From positions 31,233 through 95,232 of the forward strand of contig NZ_UWYY01000025.1 in assembly GCF_900608595.1 (NCBI RefSeq): 64,000 nucleotides of DNA, read 5' to 3'. How positions within the stretch are numbered: position 1 is the stretch's first letter; each line of letters opens with the position of its first letter. The translations under genes were made by a program, and so were the position numbers. Positions 7,647-16,569 of this stretch are shown here, piece by piece. This DNA comes from Promicromonospora panici (GTDB lineage: Bacteria; Actinomycetota; Actinomycetes; Actinomycetales; Cellulomonadaceae). Below the pieces are notes generated by a model. That model saw only the letters and a list, made by a program, of their open reading frames with translations, was not told the DNA's origin and made no database searches.

Positions 7647-9272
7647 TCATGTGATGGTCGTTCCGGCTGCCAGGTCCAGGACGGCGTACCCGTGGCCGTC
7701 GAGGTGCACGACGCCGTTTCCGTCGCCGCCCGCCTCCACCTTGCAGCCCCGGGCGACGACCGGCCGGGCGCTCGCGGCGCCGTCGAGCGGGAGGCTGACG
7801 GCGGCCCGGCCCGGGTTGAGCACGACCGCGAGCGTGCCGCCCCGGAGGTAGGCCAGGGGGTAGGCGGTGGCCAGCACCTCGGTGGGCGCGGCGACGTCAA
7901 GGCGGTCGTCGTGATGCCGCAGGGCGATGAGCTCCCGCACCAGGTGCAGCAGCGAGCCGCTGTCCTCGAGCTGGCCGGCGACCGTGGGCCGGGCCGGGTC
8001 GGGATCCTGCGGGAGGTACGCGGAGGTCGCGGGACTGCCCGGGCCGAACGTGCCCGCCGGCAGGTCACCCCACTGCATGGGGGTGCGCGAGCCCGCCCGG
8101 TCGTACGTGGGGCTCAGGCGGGAGCCCTCCAGTGTCGGCGTGCCCGGCACGTACCGCATGCCGATCTCGTCGCCGTAGTAGACCGACGGCAGGGCAGGCC
8201 AGGTCATCGTGAGCACGTGGGCGACCCGGGCTTGCTCCGCGTCCCGGGCGCCCGCCACCAGCCGCGTGAAGTCGTGGTTCGACGTCGGCAGACCCACCAC
8301 CCCGCCGCGCTCGGTGGCCGCTATGGCGTCCGCCGCGGCCTGCCACGCCTGGACGAACGTGCTCGCGTCCCCGGCGCCGTCCGCACCCGCCCAAGGAGGC
8401 AGATCGCCCCACGACGGGTTGACCGTCCCGGCGCCGTTGTTCCACAGCGACCGGAACGGGAGGCCGTCGTCGTCCCCGCCGAACTGCAGGAAGAAATCCA
8501 CGTGGAAGCCCGCCGGGACGGCGACCCGCGGGTCGCCCCACTCGCTGATCAGCACGCGGCCCGGGTAGGTCGCGTCCAGCCAGGAACGCGTCTCGTGCCA
8601 CAGGCGACTGGTCTCCACGTGGCCGGGGTCGTCCTTGACCAGCGACGACGCCATGTCGACGCGGAAGCCCGCGACTCCGAGGTCGAACCAGTACGCCATG
8701 ATCTGGCGCAGCGCCGTCCGGTTGGCCAGCGGGCCGGGCGCGTCGACCGGCTGACGCCACGGCTCGGCCGGGTCGGGGCGCGCGTACCCGTAGTTCAGCG
8801 CGGGCTGCACGGGGAAGAAGTTGGGCCGGTAGTACCCGCCGCGCGCGCCCAGCCCGGGCTGGAAACCGTCCACGGGCACTTCGCTCCAGACGAAGCGGTC
8901 GTCCTCCGGGTCGTCGGCGGACGCCCGGAACCACGGGTGCTGGTCCGACGTGTGGCCCGCCACGAGGTCGAGCAGCACGGAGATGCCACGGCTCCCGGCC
9001 TCCTCGGTGAGCCGGGCCATGTCCTCGTTCGTGCCGTAGCGGGGCGCGACCTGGAAGAAGTCCGCGACGTCGTACCCGGCGTCGGCGAACGGAGAGACGA
9101 AGCACGGGCTGAGCCAGATCGCGTCCACACCCAGCCACGCGAGGTAGTCCAGCCGCTCGGTGATACCCGCGAGGTCACCGATGCCGTCGCGGTTCGCGTC
9201 CGCGAACGACTGCGGGTAGATCTGGTAGAGCACGGTGCGCCCCAGGCGCGAGGCGAGGTCCACGGCGGTCAC
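7647..9272 (-). CDS. GH13 alpha-glucosidase / oligo-alpha-glucosidase family
   Basis: The protein of about 541 residues is a cytoplasmic GH13 alpha-amylase-superfamily hydrolase. The N-terminus has VLYQIYPQSFADANRDGIGD, followed by the conserved GVDAIWLSP and DLVAGHTSDQHPWF segments. The catalytic nucleophile lies in GFRVDMASSL, the acid/base in LISEWGDP and the transition-state Asp in TSNHDFTR. No signal peptide is seen. It is the last gene of the sugar operon. GTG 9272 overlaps the stop of the preceding gene by four bases (GTGA); a GTG nine bases earlier (9281) is possible. The substrate is presumably an imported alpha-linked oligosaccharide or a sucrose/trehalose-like sugar. Confidence 0.88.
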   Translation of the reverse strand: MTAVDLASRLGRTVLYQIYPQSFADANRDGIGDLAGITERLDYLAWLGVDAIWLSPCFVSPFADAGYDVADFFQVAPRYGTNEDMARLTEEAGSRGISVLLDLVAGHTSDQHPWFRASADDPEDDRFVWSEVPVDGFQPGLGARGGYYRPNFFPVQPALNYGYARPDPAEPWRQPVDAPGPLANRTALRQIMAYWFDLGVAGFRVDMASSLVKDDPGHVETSRLWHETRSWLDATYPGRVLISEWGDPRVAVPAGFHVDFFLQFGGDDDGLPFRSLWNNGAGTVNPSWGDLPPWAGADGAGDASTFVQAWQAAADAIAATERGGVVGLPTSNHDFTRLVAGARDAEQARVAHVLTMTWPALPSVYYGDEIGMRYVPGTPTLEGSRLSPTYDRAGSRTPMQWGDLPAGTFGPGSPATSAYLPQDPDPARPTVAGQLEDSGSLLHLVRELIALRHHDDRLDVAAPTEVLATAYPLAYLRGGTLAVVLNPGRAAVSLPLDGAASARPVVARGCKVEAGGDGNGVVHLDGHGYAVLDLAAGTTIT

Positions 9273-10837
9273 CCGTCCCACCCTACGGAGAATTCCTCCA
9301 TCTTCATCAGAGGGCGGACCTTCTCCGCCAGCGCGCCCGGCGCGACGTAGCGGCGCATCGCGTCGTCGGCCAGCTCGTTGCCGAGCGCGGCCATGATCAT
9401 GCCCTGGTCCAGCGCCAGGTACCGCTGCGAGACCTGGCCGCTGCGCACCGCCACGGCGTCGTAGAAGCCGCCCGGGCCGTAGGCGTCGAAGTCTCGCGCG
9501 ATGCGCCGCAGGTTCGCCATCGACTCACCGCGGGCGTACCGCAGCGCGAGGAACGACGCGTGCGGCGTCACGACGCCGTCGCCGTACTCAGTAGGTGCGG
9601 GGGAGCCGTCCCGGCAGCCCTCGTACGGCTGGTTGACGGCGGTGCGCTCCTGGTCCGAGGTGTAGCCCGGCCCGTCCAGCCCGAGCTGGTCGACGCCGTA
9701 CTCGCGGTACCCGCCCGCCGGGTCGTTCGACGGCGAGAAGCCCCAGTATCCGTAGCCCGCCTCTCGCATGCCGTGCTCGATCTGCCCGCGCACGTACAAC
9801 GGGTGGTTGCGGCCCCACGAGCGCGGCCCCCAAATCTCCTCGGGCACGAACAGCGGCACCATCAGCGCCTCGAACATGCTGCCGCCCCACGTCGGGACCA
9901 CCCGCATGCCCCGGTACGGCAGGGCGCCCTCGAAGACGTCGACCCCCAGGTACTCCGCCCACTCGCCCGTCGGCCGCGTCTCGGTCCAGTCCCAGTCGCA
10001 GCTGTCGGGGAACGTGCGGTACGTGCCGAAGTAGTGCTTCGCCGGGATCTGCCCCTCGGCGATGCCCAGGTACGACGCGATCCGCGGCTCGGTGTTGAAC
10101 GCGCCGTAGTGGTGGCCCGTGTACCAGACGTCGGCGCCCATCCCGCAGTAGTCGCCGGGCACCGGCGCCGTCTCCTGCGGGTCGGCGTCCCAGAACCCGC
10201 CGCGGATCTGGTTCTGCGCCGGGTCGTAGTAGCAGCCGAAGTCCATCCGCTCGCGGACGGCGTCCGCCGCTCCGGCGAGGGACGGCTCCGCGCGGCTCGC
10301 CAGCAGCAGGCCCGTGGCCAGCCAGCCGTTGTCCACGCTGGACAGGAACGGCTTGACCGGGTCGCCGCTCGTCGGGAACGTCGTGAGCTTGGCGCCCGTG
10401 GCCGGGTCGTACCAGTTGTAGAACATGCCGCTGGGCTCGTGCTTCTCCAGCCCGGCGACGGTGTCCAGGGTGGTCGCCAGCCGCTCACGCGCCTCGGCCC
10501 GCCCGATCAGCCCGACGTCGCGGGCCACGACCGTGCTCCACAGGTAGGCGCCGATGTTCGTCGGCGAGGTGTACCCGCCGCGGCTGCCCGGGTCGAGGTC
10601 GCCGCCGATGTTGTCGTCGGGCAGGCCCGTCTCCTCGACGACCAGGGCGTCGAAGGAACGCCACGTGTCGGCCGCCCAGGTGTGCAGCTGACGGCGGTCG
10701 CCGCCGGAGGTGCGTGGAGCCTCCACGGCGCTGGTGCTCCCGGTTGTGCTCCCGCTCGCCGGGACGGCGGTGAACGTCAGGGCGGCGACGGCGGCCGCCG
10801 CGACCACCGTCCTGTGCCTGCTGAGGTAGCTCCTCAT
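9269..10837 (-). CDS. Secreted glucoamylase-like glycoside hydrolase (PF10091/DUF3131-like, GH144-type)
   Basis: This 522-residue protein has a Sec signal peptide (MRSYLSRHRTVVAAAAVAAL, then TAVPASG). The body has the segment TSPTNIGAYLWSTVVARD, the hallmark of the DUF3131/'putative glucoamylase' family, an alpha/alpha toroid. Characterised members include GH144 endo-beta-1,2-glucanases. Acidic, aromatic-rich stretches such as SGMFYNWYD, SVDNGWLATGL and WGGSMFEAL fit the active-site cleft. It is fifth in the sugar operon. ATG 10837 has AGGAG nine bases upstream. The true substrate cannot be read from sequence; a beta-glucan is plausible beside a GH1. Confidence 0.78.
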   Translation of the reverse strand: MRSYLSRHRTVVAAAAVAALTFTAVPASGSTTGSTSAVEAPRTSGGDRRQLHTWAADTWRSFDALVVEETGLPDDNIGGDLDPGSRGGYTSPTNIGAYLWSTVVARDVGLIGRAEARERLATTLDTVAGLEKHEPSGMFYNWYDPATGAKLTTFPTSGDPVKPFLSSVDNGWLATGLLLASRAEPSLAGAADAVRERMDFGCYYDPAQNQIRGGFWDADPQETAPVPGDYCGMGADVWYTGHHYGAFNTEPRIASYLGIAEGQIPAKHYFGTYRTFPDSCDWDWTETRPTGEWAEYLGVDVFEGALPYRGMRVVPTWGGSMFEALMVPLFVPEEIWGPRSWGRNHPLYVRGQIEHGMREAGYGYWGFSPSNDPAGGYREYGVDQLGLDGPGYTSDQERTAVNQPYEGCRDGSPAPTEYGDGVVTPHASFLALRYARGESMANLRRIARDFDAYGPGGFYDAVAVRSGQVSQRYLALDQGMIMAALGNELADDAMRRYVAPGALAEKVRPLMKMEEFSVGWDG

Positions 10838-10913
10838 GATGCGTCTCCTCTACGTCGTCGTAGTCGTGACAGGTCGTGCGGTCGGTGGACGGGCGGACGG
10901 CGTCGGCCGGGCC

Positions 10914-12101
10914 TCACGCGGGCAGCTCGCCCGTGCGCGCGACCTTGCCGAGCCACGCGAGGCTCGGCTTGGGCGTACGTTCGAACGTCGTGCGGTCGAC
11001 GGCGACCAGCCCGAACGTGGGCCGGAAGCCGCTCATCCACTCGTAGTTGTCGAGCAGGGACCAGTGCAGGTAGCCCTCGACCCTGCAGCCACCGGCCATC
11101 GCCCGGGCCATGCCAGCGAGCGCCTCCCGGGTGTAGTCGATGCGGCGGGCGTCGTCGGCGGTGGCCATGCCGTTCTCGGTGACGATCATCGGGACCCCAC
11201 CGGTGATGCGATGTGTGTATTCCAGGGCTTCGCCGAGCGCCTGGGGGTAGTACTCCCAGCCGGTCAGGGTGGTCTCGACGTCGTCGGCGACGGGCAGGGG
11301 TTCGCCGTCGGCCCCGATGATGGTGCGCAGATAGCTCTGCACGCCGACGAAGTCGTCGCCGCGCGCGACCTCGAGGAAGAAGTCCTCGCGGGGGTAGGCG
11401 TAGGCGTCGCGGGCGGCGTCGGCCCCGGGCGCCGCCTGGAACACCTGGTTGGCGATGGTCCAGCCGGCCCGGACGTGTCCGAGGCCGTGCAGGATCTCGA
11501 CGGCGCGGCGGTGCGCGGTGGCCTGGACCTCGGACGCCGCCTGGTCGGGGGCGGCGAGCCCCGCGGCGTCGAGGTTGGTGCGGCGGCTCGCGCCGAGCAT
11601 CATCGAGGTGATGTTGGGCTCGTTGATCGTGACCACGTGTCCGACGTCGCCCAGGATCTGCGTGGCCGTCTCGACGTAGCGGCTGAACGTGTCGACGGCG
11701 TCGGGCGCGAACCAGCCGCCGCGCTCGGCGAACCACCGGGGGAGCGTGAAGTGCAGGAGCGTGACCACCGGTGTCACGCCCGCGGCCAGGCACGCGTCGA
11801 TCATGCGCCGGTAGTGCGCGAGCTGGGCCCGCGAGATCTCGCTCTCGGCGGGCTCGATGCGCGCCCACTCGATCGAGAAGCGGTACGCGTTCAGGCCGGC
11901 GTCAGCGAGCAGTTGAACGTCCTCGGGGTAGCGGTGGTAGCTGTCGACGGCGTCGCCGGAGCTCTCCGCGCACAGCGTCCCGGCGACGTGCTCCTTCGCC
12001 CACCAGTCGCTGTTGACGTTGCCTCCCTCGATCTGGTGCGCGGCGGTCGAGGCGCCCCACAGGAAGTCGGGTGCGGTGGGCAGCGTGATCTGTTCGGTCA
12101 C
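10914..12101 (-). CDS. GH1 beta-glucosidase
   Basis: The 395-residue product retains the GH1 start motif PDFLWGASTAAHQIEGG. It has the acid/base glutamate in VTINEPN and the nucleophile in IVTENGM. Cytoplasmic; no signal peptide. It would hydrolyse imported beta-glucosides (cellobiose-, laminaribiose- or sophorose-like). Slightly short for GH1 (usually 440-480), with the missing residues spread over loops. GTG start with AGGAG seven bases upstream; that ribosome site overlaps the stop of the preceding permease gene, so the two are co-translated. Confidence 0.93.
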   Translation of the reverse strand: MTEQITLPTAPDFLWGASTAAHQIEGGNVNSDWWAKEHVAGTLCAESSGDAVDSYHRYPEDVQLLADAGLNAYRFSIEWARIEPAESEISRAQLAHYRRMIDACLAAGVTPVVTLLHFTLPRWFAERGGWFAPDAVDTFSRYVETATQILGDVGHVVTINEPNITSMMLGASRRTNLDAAGLAAPDQAASEVQATAHRRAVEILHGLGHVRAGWTIANQVFQAAPGADAARDAYAYPREDFFLEVARGDDFVGVQSYLRTIIGADGEPLPVADDVETTLTGWEYYPQALGEALEYTHRITGGVPMIVTENGMATADDARRIDYTREALAGMARAMAGGCRVEGYLHWSLLDNYEWMSGFRPTFGLVAVDRTTFERTPKPSLAWLGKVARTGELPA

Positions 12102-12110
12102 GGATAGCTC

Positions 12111-12977
12111 CTACTTGAGTCCGGTGGTCGAGATGCCCTGCACGATGTGCCGCTGCAGGACGAGGAAGACGATGAGGATGGGCAGCACGATGACCGTCGC
12201 GCCCGCGACCAGCAGGCCGTACTGCACGGTGTTCTGGCCGGTCGAGTAGAGGGCGAGTGCCACGGGCAGCGTGTACCTGTCGGCGGACTGCACGGCGACC
12301 AGGGGCCACAGGAAGTTGTTCCAGGACCCGAGGAACGTGAGGATGCCGAGCGTCGCCAGCGCTGGCCTGGCCTGCGGCAGCACGATGCGGAAGAACGTGC
12401 GGAACTCGCCCGCGCCGTCGACGCGTGCGGCGTCGAGCAGCTCGTCCGGGACGTCGAGCATGAACTGCCGCATCAGGAACACTCCGAACGGCGCCGCCAG
12501 GAACGGGAGGATCAGCGCCGCGTAGGTGTTGATCAGGTCCAGGTTGGCCACCAGCACGAACAGGGGCACGAACGTGACCATGCCCGGGACCATGAGCGTG
12601 CCCATGACCAGGGCGAACAGCATCCGTTTGCCCGGGAAGTCGAGCTTCGCGAGCGCGTAGCCGACCATGGCGCTGAACAGGACCGACCCGACGGTCACGA
12701 ACAGCGCGACGACCACCGAGTTGAGGAAGTAGCGCGGGAAGCTCAGCGTGGCGAACAGCTCGGTGTAGTTCGCCCAGGTCACCTGGTCGGGGATCAGGGT
12801 GGGCGGGAACTGCCGGATCTCGCCCTCGGGCTTGACCGACGAGAGGACCATCCATACGAGTGGCCCGATCGAGGCCGCGAGGCCGATCAGGAGCGCGACG
12901 TTGAGGAGGACCGCGCGCGGGGTGAAGCGGCGCACGCGGGGCGCGTCGGTGGCGCGGTCGGTCGCCGGCGACGTCAT
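12111..12977 (-). CDS. Sugar ABC transporter permease, MalG type (CUT1)
   Basis: The 288-residue inner membrane protein has six predicted membrane segments and the permease EAA loop (DELLDAARVDGAGEFRTFFR), which contacts the ATPase. The C-terminus HIVQGISTTGLK is typical of MalG-type permeases. ATG 12977 shares its A with the stop of the upstream permease (TGATG) and has GGAGAAG before it. No ATP-binding subunit is in the cluster, so a shared MsiK-like ATPase encoded elsewhere is expected, as in Streptomyces CUT1 systems. Confidence 0.93.
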   Translation of the reverse strand: MTSPATDRATDAPRVRRFTPRAVLLNVALLIGLAASIGPLVWMVLSSVKPEGEIRQFPPTLIPDQVTWANYTELFATLSFPRYFLNSVVVALFVTVGSVLFSAMVGYALAKLDFPGKRMLFALVMGTLMVPGMVTFVPLFVLVANLDLINTYAALILPFLAAPFGVFLMRQFMLDVPDELLDAARVDGAGEFRTFFRIVLPQARPALATLGILTFLGSWNNFLWPLVAVQSADRYTLPVALALYSTGQNTVQYGLLVAGATVIVLPILIVFLVLQRHIVQGISTTGLK

Positions 12978-13942
12978 CACTTCTCCGTCCTGAGCAGGCG
13001 GAACTGGAGGTAGGACAGGATCACGATGGCGACGAACAGCACGTAGCTCATCGCCGCCGACAGGCCGTAGTTGCCGAACCCGAACTGGTTGAAGATCTCG
13101 TAGGCCACCGAGTTGGTGGCGCCGAGCGGCCCGCCCTGCGTCATGACGAACGGTTCCTCGAAGAACTGCAGGTAGCCGATGCCGGTGATGACCGCGCAGA
13201 ACAGCAGCGTTGGCCGCAGCAGAGGGACCGTGATGGACCGGAACTGCCGCACGGGGCCCGCGCCGTCGATGGCGGACGCCTCGTACACGTCGCGGGGGAT
13301 GCCCTGCAGGCCGGCCAGCAGGATGACCATCAAGTACCCGACGTTGCGCCAGGTGGCCATCACGATGAGTGACGGCATGGCCCAGGCCTCGTCGGTGAGC
13401 CAGCGCGGCCCGTCGATGCCGACGACGCCGAGCGCGGAGTTCACGAGCCCGAAGTCGGGCTGCAGCAGGAACCGCCACACGACCGCCACCGCGACGATCG
13501 ACGTCACCACGGGAGCGTAGAAGCCGACGCGGAACACCGACCGGAACCACACCAGGCCCGAGTTCAGCAGCACCGCCAGCAGCAGCGCGATCCCGAGGGT
13601 CAGCGGCATGGCCACGCCCACGAAGTAGATCGTGTTGCCGGCGGCCTGCTGGAACTTCGGGTCCGCGAGGACCTCGACGAAGTTGTCGAACCCCACGAAG
13701 TTCACGGCCCACGTTGTCCGGAGGTCGGCGCCCCGCATGTCGGTGAACGCCATGTACAGCGACGACACGACCGGCAGCAGCATGAAGACGGCGAACAGCG
13801 CGGTGAACGGCAGCGCGAAGCCCCAGGCGGTGAGGCCCGTGCGGCGGCGGCGTGCGGAACTACGCCGCATCGGGGCCGCCGCAGAAGGAACGGGCGCAGA
13901 GGGGACGGGCGCAGAGGGGACGGGCGCTGTGGAGACGGTCAC
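12977..13942 (-). CDS. Sugar ABC transporter permease, MalF type (CUT1)
   Basis: This 321-residue inner membrane permease has a cytoplasmic N-terminus carrying a short repeat (SAPVP three times) and basic residues before the first membrane helix. The EAA loop is DVYEASAIDGAGPVRQFR. It pairs with the MalG-type protein encoded downstream to form the pore. GTG start three bases after the stop of the binding-protein gene, indicating tight operon coupling. The repeat comes from tandem 15-bp units at the DNA level and probably has no function. Confidence 0.93.
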   Translation of the reverse strand: MTVSTAPVPSAPVPSAPVPSAAAPMRRSSARRRRTGLTAWGFALPFTALFAVFMLLPVVSSLYMAFTDMRGADLRTTWAVNFVGFDNFVEVLADPKFQQAAGNTIYFVGVAMPLTLGIALLLAVLLNSGLVWFRSVFRVGFYAPVVTSIVAVAVVWRFLLQPDFGLVNSALGVVGIDGPRWLTDEAWAMPSLIVMATWRNVGYLMVILLAGLQGIPRDVYEASAIDGAGPVRQFRSITVPLLRPTLLFCAVITGIGYLQFFEEPFVMTQGGPLGATNSVAYEIFNQFGFGNYGLSAAMSYVLFVAIVILSYLQFRLLRTEK

Positions 13943-13945
13943 GGG

Positions 13946-15235
13946 TCAGTCCAGACCCGTCCCGATGGAGGTCGCGGCGTCCTGCATCTGCTTCGCCGCG
14001 TCCTCGGGGCTGAGGTCACCGGCGATGACCTGCTCGATGACCAGGTCGAGCTCGTGCTCGATCTCGGCCCACGTCGGGATCGCCGGGGTCGAGCGCGCGG
14101 TCTCGAGCACGTCCTGGTAGACGGCGACCGCCTCGTCGTCGGCCAGCGCCGGGTCGTCCCAGGAGGTCTGGACCGCGGGCAGGTCGCTGGAGATCCCGAA
14201 CCAGTCGACCTGGGTGGCCGGGTCGGTGGTGAACTGGACGAACTTCCAGGCGGCGTCGGGGTTCTCGGCGTCGGCAAGGACGGCGAGGTTGGAGCCGCCG
14301 ATGAACGACCCGGTCGCCTCGTCCTCGGGCAGCGGGGCCACGCCGAACTTGTCCGCGAAGTCGTCGCCCGCCGTCGTCAGCAGGTTCGCGCGCTCCCAGG
14401 GGCCCGACACGAACGAGCCGAGATCGGCGTCGATGAAGTTCTGCACCTTCTCGTCTTCGACGAGCACCGGCGGCGCGAGCCCGTCGCGCATGAACGACGA
14501 GTAGTACTCCAGCGCCTTGACCTGGGCGTCGTTGTCGAGGGTGAAATCGCCGGCGGCATCCATGATCTCGCCGCCGGCCTGCCAGTAGAACGGCAGGTAC
14601 ATGAGGGCCGTCGAGTTGCCGCGTGTCTGCAGCGCGATGCCGTGCTCGGCACCGGCGTCCTGCAGCCCGGCCGCGAAGGCGGTCAGGTCGGCCCAGGTCT
14701 TCGGGGCCGCCAGGCCCTCCTTGTCCGCGAGGTCCTTGCGGTAGTACAGGACGCGCGTCTCCACGTACCAGGGCACGCCGTAGGAGGTCCCGTCGACCAC
14801 CGTGGTGTCCCAGGCGCCCGGGAAGAAGGCCGCGGAGTCGATCTCCTGAGGGGTGGGCGCGAGGCCGCCGAGCTCCACGAACCCGCTCACGAGCGTGGTG
14901 CCCACCTGCATGACGTCGGGCACCTCGCCGGTGGCGATCGCCGTGTTGATCTTCTCGGTGGACGACTCCCACGGGACCGGCGTGACGTTCACCGTGACGT
15001 CGGGGTTGTCGGCCTCGAACTGCTCCGCGAGCTCGGGCAGCAGCTCACCCTCCGTGCCCATCGCCCAGACCTCGATGGTGCCGGTCGCGGGGCCGTCCGG
15101 GATGCTGTTCGTGCTGCCGCCGGAGCCTTCTGCCGTGGTGCCGGCCTCGTCGCTGCGGCCGCACCCGGTGAGGGCGAGGGCCAGCGTGAGGGTCGACGCC
15201 GTCGCCGCTGCGACGAGGCGAGGTGTCCTGTTCAC
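13946..15235 (-). CDS. Sugar-binding lipoprotein of ABC transporter (CUT1)
   Basis: The protein of about 429 residues is an extracytoplasmic solute-binding protein of the MalE/UgpB class. It has a lipoprotein signal (LTLALALTGC lipobox) and a linker rich in Gly/Ser. The binding domain contains the family segment TWADLTAFAAGLQDAG. GTG 15235 was chosen over the GTG two codons earlier because GGAG sits five bases before it, whereas the earlier GTG overlaps that site. First gene of the six-gene operon; divergent from lacI across a region with repeated TCGGAA motifs. Confidence 0.93.
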   Translation of the reverse strand: MNRTPRLVAAATASTLTLALALTGCGRSDEAGTTAEGSGGSTNSIPDGPATGTIEVWAMGTEGELLPELAEQFEADNPDVTVNVTPVPWESSTEKINTAIATGEVPDVMQVGTTLVSGFVELGGLAPTPQEIDSAAFFPGAWDTTVVDGTSYGVPWYVETRVLYYRKDLADKEGLAAPKTWADLTAFAAGLQDAGAEHGIALQTRGNSTALMYLPFYWQAGGEIMDAAGDFTLDNDAQVKALEYYSSFMRDGLAPPVLVEDEKVQNFIDADLGSFVSGPWERANLLTTAGDDFADKFGVAPLPEDEATGSFIGGSNLAVLADAENPDAAWKFVQFTTDPATQVDWFGISSDLPAVQTSWDDPALADDEAVAVYQDVLETARSTPAIPTWAEIEHELDLVIEQVIAGDLSPEDAAKQMQDAATSIGTGLD

Positions 15236-15295
15236 GATCACTCCTTTGTTGATCCGTGCTTGTTCCGTGCTTCTTGATCCGTGCTGACCAGCTGT

Positions 15296-15328
15296 TCCGA
15301 AATTTCGAAGCCTGGTCTCGGAAAGACC
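15296..15328. promoter_or_regulatory. Putative LacI-family operator region (operon side)
   Basis: TTCCGAAATTTCGAA (15296-15310) is a near-palindrome around CGAAATTTCG. TCTCGGAAAGAC (15317-15328) repeats the same TCGGAA core. It lies 60-90 bases upstream of the binding-protein gene, where a repressor could block its promoter. Confidence 0.5.
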
Positions 15329-15423
15329 CGGGGGAGGTTAGACGTGGCTGCAGTGCCTGTCAATGGCCGCTGGGACCTGGTGCCGCCGCGATTCCGGCGT
15401 ATGCGGTGGGATCGGCTACGCTC

Positions 15424-15450
15424 CTGATTTCGGAAACTGATCTCGGAACT
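15424..15450. promoter_or_regulatory. Putative LacI-family operator region (lacI side)
   Basis: Two near-identical direct units CTGATTTCGGAAACT and CTGATCTCGGAACT end 29 bases before the lacI ATG. They share the TCGGAA core with the sites at 15296-15328, which suggests autoregulation by the divergent LacI protein. Confidence 0.5.
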
Positions 15451-15478
15451 CATCCCGCGAGAACCTGACGGAGGACCC

Positions 15479-16486
15479 ATGACGCAGGACCAGCCCCGCA
15501 TCCCGCTCGCCGTGGTCGCGGCGGAGGCAGGCGTCTCGGTCCCCACGGTCTCCAAGGTCCTGAACACGCGGCCCGACGTCGCCGGCGCCACCCGCGCCCG
15601 GGTCACCGAGGTGCTCGAACGGCACGGTTTTGTCGTCCGGCCGCCGTCGGCCAAGCCCACCGGGATGATCGACGTGCGCATCGTCGACTTCGAGGGCACC
15701 TGGTCGGAGGCCGTGGTGCGGGGTGCCGTCGCCGGCGCGCGGCGGTTCGGCCTGGACGTCGTCCTCGCGGTCGAGCCCGATCCGGACGACTGCAGCTCCT
15801 GGGTGCGGCACGCGCTGGAGCGCGGCACCGACGGCCTGGTCAGCATCGTCGCGGTGCCCGACGCCGAGGCGCGCCGCGCGCTGGAGAAGACCGGCACGCC
15901 GCTCGTCGTCGTCGACCCGCGGCAGCGGCCGCCCGAGGGGATGCTCAGCGTGGGGGCGACCAACTTCCAGGGCGGGCTGGAGGCCACCGCGCACCTCCTG
16001 TCGCTCGGCCACCGCCGCATCGCCACCATCACCGGGGCGCTCGAGCAGGACAACGCCATCGCCCGGCTCGCGGGCTACCGCGCCGCCATGATCCGGGCGG
16101 GGGCGCCCACCGACGACGAGCTCGTGTACGTCGGCGCCTACGGAGTGACCTCCGGCTACGAGGGGGCCCAGCGCCTGATGGCCCTGGACGATCCGCCCAC
16201 CGCCATCTTCGCCAGCAGCGACGACACGGCGCTCGGTGCCCTGCGGGCGCTGCGCGAGGCCGGGCTCGTGGTGCCCCGCGACGTCTCGCTCGTCGGCTTC
16301 GACGACCTGCCCATCGCCCCGTGGATCGACCCGGCGCTCACCACCGTGCGGCAGCCGCTGGCGGAGATGGGCGCCACCGCCGTCGACCTCGTGCACCGGG
16401 CGCGCACCGCCAGCGGCCACACTCTCCGCACGGAGCTGGCCACCACCCTGGTGGAGCGCTCCTCGACGGCCACCCCGCCCACCTGA
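15479..16486 (+). CDS. LacI-family transcriptional repressor of the divergent sugar operon
   Basis: The 335-residue product has an N-terminal helix-turn-helix (AEAGVSVPTVSKVLNTRPDV), the hinge, and a periplasmic-binding-protein-like sensor domain (GALEQDNAIARLAGYRAAM; SLVGFDDLPIAPWIDP). It probably binds the TCGGAA-type repeats in the shared intergenic region and releases them when the imported sugar or its phosphate binds. ATG 15479 has GGAGG six bases upstream. It ends convergently with plsC, with a large palindrome between. Confidence 0.93.
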   Translation: MTQDQPRIPLAVVAAEAGVSVPTVSKVLNTRPDVAGATRARVTEVLERHGFVVRPPSAKPTGMIDVRIVDFEGTWSEAVVRGAVAGARRFGLDVVLAVEPDPDDCSSWVRHALERGTDGLVSIVAVPDAEARRALEKTGTPLVVVDPRQRPPEGMLSVGATNFQGGLEATAHLLSLGHRRIATITGALEQDNAIARLAGYRAAMIRAGAPTDDELVYVGAYGVTSGYEGAQRLMALDDPPTAIFASSDDTALGALRALREAGLVVPRDVSLVGFDDLPIAPWIDPALTTVRQPLAEMGATAVDLVHRARTASGHTLRTELATTLVERSSTATPPT

Positions 16487-16495
16487 CCCCTCTTA

Positions 16496-16552
16496 GTTGT
16501 GGGATCGTTGCGCCTCAATCGGACACGAAGTCGCAACGGTCGCGCTCACAAC
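16496..16552. repeat. Dispersed palindrome family 1, copy A (convergent junction)
   Basis: GTTGTG...CGTTGCG pairs with CGCAACG...CTCACAAC about 20 bases on. It matches copies at 24848-24908 and 59500-59559. It lies between convergent lacI and plsC and is a likely bidirectional terminator. This copy has a 4-base deletion in the left arm. Confidence 0.75.
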
Positions 16553-16569
16553 CAAGATCTCTGGGCGGG

